DNA of 64,000 nt from an uncultured Desulfobacter sp. (GTDB lineage Bacteria > Desulfobacterota > Desulfobacteria > Desulfobacterales > Desulfobacteraceae), in the NCBI RefSeq assembly GCF_963664415.1, contig NZ_OY761442.1, forward strand, positions 372,001-436,000. Direction: 5' to 3'. A program made the position numbers and the translations under genes. The notes under the pieces were generated by a model, which had not been told where the DNA came from, did not search any database, and was given only the letters and a program-made list of their open reading frames with translations. The first letter of the stretch is position 1. Every line of letters starts with the position of its first letter. Of this stretch, positions 60,381-64,000 are shown in pieces.

Positions 60381-61358
60381 ATGCGTTATTATTTAAATAC
60401 CCAAACCGATCCCGCGTTCAACCTTGCTGCCGAAGAATATTTGTTGAAAAGTACCAATGAAGACTGCTGCATGCTCTGGCGTAATCACAATACAATTGTT
60501 GTGGGCAGAAATCAGAACACCTTATCCCAGATCAATCCTGAATTTGTACAAAAACACGACATCAAAGTGGTGCGTCGCATCACAGGCGGCGGGGCGGTCT
60601 ACCATGATCTGGGAAATATCAACTTTACATTCATCAAGGTGGGGGAACAGACAAAAAAAATCGATTTTTCCGCTTATACCCGACCCATCCTTGAGTATCT
60701 CAATCAAGTGTCTGTCCCGGCCAGGCTTGACGGTCGCAATGACCTGACTGTGGACGGGCTTAAAATTTCAGGAAATGCCCAGCATATCCATAAAGACCGG
60801 GTACTTCACCATGGCACCCTTCTTTTTGATGTGAACCTGGAAATGTTGGCCACCGTACTTTTGGTGAACCCTGAGAAATACAGGGACAAGGCAGTTCAGT
60901 CCATCCGAAGCCGGGTAACCAACATCAGAAAGTATCTTTTGGACCACCCAACGGTTGAACAATTTATGGAAGACCTTGGCCGGTATATGCAAAAAGCCTA
61001 TCAAGCTGTACTGACACGGTTCAGTGATGATGATCTTAAGCAGATTAACGATCTTGCTCAGAAAAGATATCGGCAGTGGGACTGGAATTTTGGTGATTCA
61101 CCGGCCTATGATTTTTCCAGATCCATCCGTACCCCAGGCGGCACCATTGATATCAGAATGAAGGTCAAAGAGGGCACAATTCAACGCATTCGTATTTTTG
61201 GCGATTTTTTTGGCATTGATCCTGTCAGCGATATGGAAAAACGGCTTACTGGATGCCGTCATGACCATCAGTCCATCAAAAAGATATTGAATGCTGTTGA
61301 TATAGAACGCTATATTAAAGATGTGACAGTTGATCAACTGCTTCATTGCATGTTTTGA
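60381..61358 (+). CDS. lplA: Lipoate-protein ligase A
   Basis: This 325-residue protein has MRYYLNTQTDPAFNLAAEEYLL (in parts), the lipoate-site motif VVRRITGGGAVYHDLGNINFTF (in parts), DLTVDGLKISGNAQ, and a C-terminal accessory domain. It activates free lipoate and attaches it to lipoyl domains such as AcoC's, so it suits the neighbouring operon. No strong SD precedes ATG, and the MITE-like element lies just upstream. Confidence 0.93.
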   Translation: MRYYLNTQTDPAFNLAAEEYLLKSTNEDCCMLWRNHNTIVVGRNQNTLSQINPEFVQKHDIKVVRRITGGGAVYHDLGNINFTFIKVGEQTKKIDFSAYTRPILEYLNQVSVPARLDGRNDLTVDGLKISGNAQHIHKDRVLHHGTLLFDVNLEMLATVLLVNPEKYRDKAVQSIRSRVTNIRKYLLDHPTVEQFMEDLGRYMQKAYQAVLTRFSDDDLKQINDLAQKRYRQWDWNFGDSPAYDFSRSIRTPGGTIDIRMKVKEGTIQRIRIFGDFFGIDPVSDMEKRLTGCRHDHQSIKKILNAVDIERYIKDVTVDQLLHCMF

Positions 61359-61380
61359 ATATTTAAAAAAGGAGTTTTTT

Positions 61381-61764
61381 ATGGATATAATAACCCATCA
61401 ACTAATAGACAATGAACTGTGCGGAACACCCGTTATGGTGGAAGACGGAAAGAGCTGTGTGGAATATACGACCACGCCCAGAATGGCGGCAGATGACTCA
61501 GGTCTGGTGCATGGCGGATTTATTTTTGGACTTGCCGACTATGCTGCCATGCTTGCAGTCAACCACCCTAATGTTGTTCTTGGTGGGGCAAATGTTAAAT
61601 TTTTAAAGCCTGTCAAAGCAGGCGAGTCCGTATATGCCCAGGCCAGTGTCACATCCGTGTCCGGTAAAAAACAGATGGTCAGCGTTGAGGTTAAACGTGA
61701 AGATGAGGTGGTTTTCAAAGGGGAATTTTCCTGCTTTGTTCTGGAAAAACACGTTCTTGGATAA
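61381..61764 (+). CDS. Hotdog-fold thioesterase (PaaI-like)
   Basis: This 127-residue protein has LVHGGFIFGLADYAAMLAVN, in which the HGG turn and Asp of the hotdog active site are present, followed by GANVKFLKPVKAGE. GGAG lies upstream of ATG 61381; a longer frame to 61330 overlaps lplA and lacks a site. Acyl-CoA substrate unknown. It is downstream of lplA, 22 bases away, and ends in a strong terminator. Confidence 0.8.
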   Translation: MDIITHQLIDNELCGTPVMVEDGKSCVEYTTTPRMAADDSGLVHGGFIFGLADYAAMLAVNHPNVVLGGANVKFLKPVKAGESVYAQASVTSVSGKKQMVSVEVKREDEVVFKGEFSCFVLEKHVLG

Positions 61765-61766
61765 CA

Positions 61767-61814
61767 AAAATTCCAAGCGCCCATGTTTCACCAATGCAGG
61801 GCGCTTGGAATTTT
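61767..61814. terminator. Terminator after the thioesterase gene
   Basis: AAAATTCCAAGCGCCC (61767-61782) and GGGCGCTTGGAATTTT (61799-61814) form a perfect 16-bp stem with A and T tails, so it works in either direction. Confidence 0.9.
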
Positions 61815-61831
61815 GTGAACTATTTTAAGCA

Positions 61832-61936
61832 CTTTTATATGAAAGTACCACTCAGTTGCTGAGTTTCTTTCATGTTTTGTTGTGGGACAAGCCTGGATGC
61901 TGATTGATAAGACCAGGTCGGTCCATGGCCGTTATT
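61832..61936 (-). repeat. Two-hairpin interspersed repeat, copy 3
   Basis: Read on the minus strand it begins AATAACGGCCATGG directly at the stop of the small gene at 61937. Hairpin 1 pairs GGAC with GTCC, where copies 1 and 2 have GGGC with GCCC. The CCCACAACAAA linker is present. Hairpin 2 keeps GAAAG with CTTTC and adds an inner CTCAG/CTGAG. Confidence 0.75.
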
Positions 61937-62263
61937 TTAAGCGTCTTGGGGTGTTTTGATCATATCGCTTTCCATCATGTCAGCAATACCTAACGCGGAA
62001 TTCAGGGCATCATTAATCATGAAAAGCTGAATCTTTAATGTTTTTAATGAAGCCGGAGTGGCCGAGATCTGTTCCTCTGACGCAAGAAGTGACGAAAACA
62101 TATCTGCTTTCAGGGCAAACCCGGACAAACGATCACTGAATTGGACGATCTGCTTTGCCCACTTGTCCCGTTCTTCCCTTGTAAGTTCGATATTTGCGTT
62201 GTCAGTGCCGTTAATCAGGTGGTCAATCTGGTACTCCTGGGGGTTGGCAATGATTTCGTACAT
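61937..62263 (-). CDS. Hypothetical helical protein (108 aa)
   Basis: This 108-residue mostly helical protein starts MYEIIANPQEYQIDHLI and has the block LTREERDKWAKQIVQFSDRL. AAGGAG precedes ATG. No signal or membrane helix. Repeat copy 3 begins right at its stop codon. Not recognised; cytoplasmic by appearance. Confidence 0.7.
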   Translation of the reverse strand: MYEIIANPQEYQIDHLINGTDNANIELTREERDKWAKQIVQFSDRLSGFALKADMFSSLLASEEQISATPASLKTLKIQLFMINDALNSALGIADMMESDMIKTPQDA

Positions 62264-62299
62264 AGTTCGTGCTCCTTTTCATTTAAAAAGTCCAAGCCG

Positions 62300-62425
62300 A
62301 TGGCCAAGTAAAATTTTTGCCTTCAAAGCATGGTGTCTGGCCAGGGACGACGGCATATTAATAGTATGCCCAATGTCTGGTCAGAGGTCATAACGCGGTA
62401 AGGTAAAAAAATTTTAAGACGCCAT
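62300..62425. repeat. Long imperfect palindrome, MITE-like
   Basis: About 126 bp bounded by ATGGC (62300-62304) and GCCAT (62421-62425). The arms pair imperfectly: TAAAATTTTTGCCTT near the left against AAGGTAAAAAAATTTTA near the right, and TGTCTGGCCAG against CTGGTCAGA. The centre is GGCATA-TTAATAG-TATGCC (62352-62370). No ORF. The stretch 62426-62588 shows nothing else beyond AT-rich sequence. Confidence 0.5.
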
Positions 62426-62588
62426 CAAATTTTGAGAAGGATAAGCGGGCGCAGGGTGTTAGTCAAGCTTAGATGCTGAGAACATTGAAGATTCATATAT
62501 ATTTTGTCTAAAGATGATTTTAATAAGCCTCTAATATTCGCATTCAAATGATTTTTTCTATTTTTGAATACTTGAATAAGAATTCATT

Positions 62589-63892
62589 TTATTTTTCTTG
62601 TAAAAAATAATCCAGGATATCTCCCTGGGTGTAAATAATTTTCAATATCGACAGATAAAAGGAGGAGCGGGCATTGGATATGCGCCGTTGGGCATCTACA
62701 AGTAAGGTGTTGGCGTCCATGACATCAATACTGTCTGCCATGCCGTATTTGAACTGCATCTGAACAGCATTGAAATTTTCCTCGGCAGATTTGACTTCAT
62801 CAGCAAGATTAATCAGGGTAGATTTTGCGGTGTTAAATTCCAGAAAAGACTGTTTTGATTCAAGGATAACCACCTTTTTTTCGTTGGCCAGGGACAGCGC
62901 TGCCTGGCGCAGTCGTGCCACAGCCTGGCGTACCTGGGCACGCCGTAATCCACCGTCAAACAGGGTAAATATGAGCTGGGCCTGGATGTATGCCTCTTCG
63001 GTATCATATTTCGTTTGGGTTCCGGGTCCCGTATCATAGAAATGTCTTTTTCCCGGTAACCGCCTTCAAGTTCAATACGGGGCCAGTAGTCACCCTTTTC
63101 ATAGGCAATGGTCCGCTGGGCAATCTCAACATCCTTTTGGGCTTCCATGATTTCATAACGGTTTTCAAGGGCATGGGATTTTATCTGTTCAAGGGTGACT
63201 GAAAAATTTTCAACTTCTTTGATATCTCCCGGGGCAATGGAAAATTGATCTTCTATGCCGGTAAGCCTTACGATGCCGGCCTTGGCTGTCCGGACATTAT
63301 TAATCGCCACAATCTGGTTGGTTTTAGCCTTTGACAATTCCGCCTGGGCCCGGAACAGGGCCGTCTTTGTCACACTGCCCACAGAGAGTTTTTCATTCAC
63401 TGAATTTTTGTATATGTTCAAGCGTTCAACTTCGGCATCCGCCACCTCCACCAGGCGTTTTAAATTCAATGCCTGGATATAGGCTTGAGATACCTGGAAA
63501 ATATAATTGCTGCGAATGGCTTGTTCTGAAAATTTTGCCTTTTCAATGCTTTTTTTACTGACATCATAGGCGATCAGCTCTTTGCCGTTCAGCGTAAATG
63601 ACTGGGTGAGTTTTCCGCCTAATGTATTGACATCCGGCGTATAAATATCATCGTTTTTATAATTCAGGTAACTGCCGTACAGCGCAGCAGAAGGGATAAG
63701 CACGGACTGGGCCCGTTTTTTGTCCTGCTCTGCAATGTAGGTCTGTTCTTTAGCAATCTGGATGGTTTCTGCATTTTTATTGGCCACTTGGCACAATTGT
63801 TTCAAAGTATATGACGGTTCACAGAGGGCTTGTCCGGCAAATCCGAAAACCAGTAATAGTAATGCCTGAACACAGCTATGAATTTTTTTCAT
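62589..63892 (-). pseudogene. TolC-family outer membrane efflux protein, frameshifted
   Basis: A 359-codon frame from ATG 63892 encodes a signal peptide (ALLLLVFGFAGQALC), then TolC-like coiled-coil repeats (NAETIQIAKEQTYIAEQDKKRA in parts; RLVEVADAEVERLNIYKNSV in parts). Homology stops near 63020 after SMIRDP. The correct continuation, GPGTQTKYDTEEAYIQAQLIF, is in another frame and runs to 62589 with SILKIIYTQGDILDYFL at the end. Joined length would be about 430 residues, normal for the family. One indel near 63010-63040 explains both; a sequencing error is possible. The protein would be the outer membrane channel of a type I or RND exporter. Confidence 0.8.
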
Positions 63893-63904
63893 ATTTAATT
63901 TTCC

Positions 63905-64000
63905 CAGTCCCTTTTTTGAAAAAGCATATTAATTAATACAGCTCTTTAAACTTTTGTTGTGGGTCGAGCATACGTATTGATAGATTCAGCCAATCCATGG
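63905..64000 (-). repeat. Two-hairpin repeat, diverged copy 4 (cut by window edge)
   Basis: Read on the minus strand it has CCATGG at the edge, then GACCCACAACAAAAG and TTTAAAGAGC, with TATTAATTAATA and GCTTTTT forming hairpin 2. Hairpin 1 is not clear. It lies just upstream of the TolC-family gene. Confidence 0.4.

Noticed and set aside
62300..62425. Integron attachment site or CRISPR repeat
   Set aside because: Only one palindrome, no cassette array, no integrase, no regular spacers.

Overview
The window looks like a chromosome segment from an anaerobic Desulfobacterota bacterium, probably a Desulfobacteraceae-type sulfate reducer. This is inferred from moderate and variable GC, many sigma-54 switches, a BFD-type FeS flavoenzyme pair and an acetoin/butanediol module; no rRNA or other phylogenetic marker is present. 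I see no rRNA, tRNA or CRISPR array.

Layout. (1) 1-2405: the end of an amino-acid/amine-oxidising flavoprotein operon, open at the left edge. (2) 2406-3339: a gene-poor stretch with two hairpins, a perfect 18-bp tandem repeat and copy 1 of a two-hairpin repeat family. (3) 3340-46264: about 43 kb of extracellular contractile injection system (eCIS, Afp/PVC-like). It starts with a sigma-54 activator whose receiver domain has lost its phosphoacceptor, followed by a textbook -24/-12 promoter at 4975-4990. The structural genes run on one strand with almost no gaps: DUF3467, DUF4255 cap, sheath, tube, a second sheath carrying an Fn3-like insertion, second tube, LysM-type tube adaptor, DUF5908, hub, spike, a membrane-anchored subunit, gp25, baseplate J, tail protein I, two fibre/baseplate-periphery proteins, a secreted CBM9-like protein, an Lgt remnant, a conserved unknown and the AAA+ ATPase. 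Two giant DUF4157 proteins follow (1341 and 1742 aa), each ending in a putative nuclease domain; these are the best payload candidates. A four-module glycosyltransferase closes the cluster. (4) 46495-50685: pheA-aroE-aroA-aroK behind a promoter and a Phe-rich leader peptide with a terminator and an antiterminator pairing, which is a classic attenuator. (5) 50538-61814: 2,3-butanediol/acetoin catabolism: butanediol dehydrogenase, AcoR, acoC-Lin0512-acoA-acoB-acoX-DUF6506, an AhpD-like protein, lipoate ligase and a thioesterase. The sites TGTTC-N7-GAACA near sigma-54 promoters suggest a local AcoR regulon. (6) 61832-64000: a further repeat copy, a small hypothetical gene, a palindromic element, a frameshifted TolC-family gene and a diverged repeat copy at the right edge.

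How it fits together. The eCIS genes encode a contractile sheath and tube with baseplate, spike, ATPase and payloads, probably transcribed together from one sigma-54 promoter. The aco block converts butanediol to acetoin and cleaves acetoin to acetyl-CoA and acetaldehyde. Lipoate ligase can supply the E2 cofactor, but no E3 gene is present. The most unusual items are the eCIS (Fn3-bearing sheath, transmembrane subunit, nuclease payloads, pseudo-receiver regulator) and a repeat family whose two hairpins are kept by compensatory base changes and which starts at gene stop codons.
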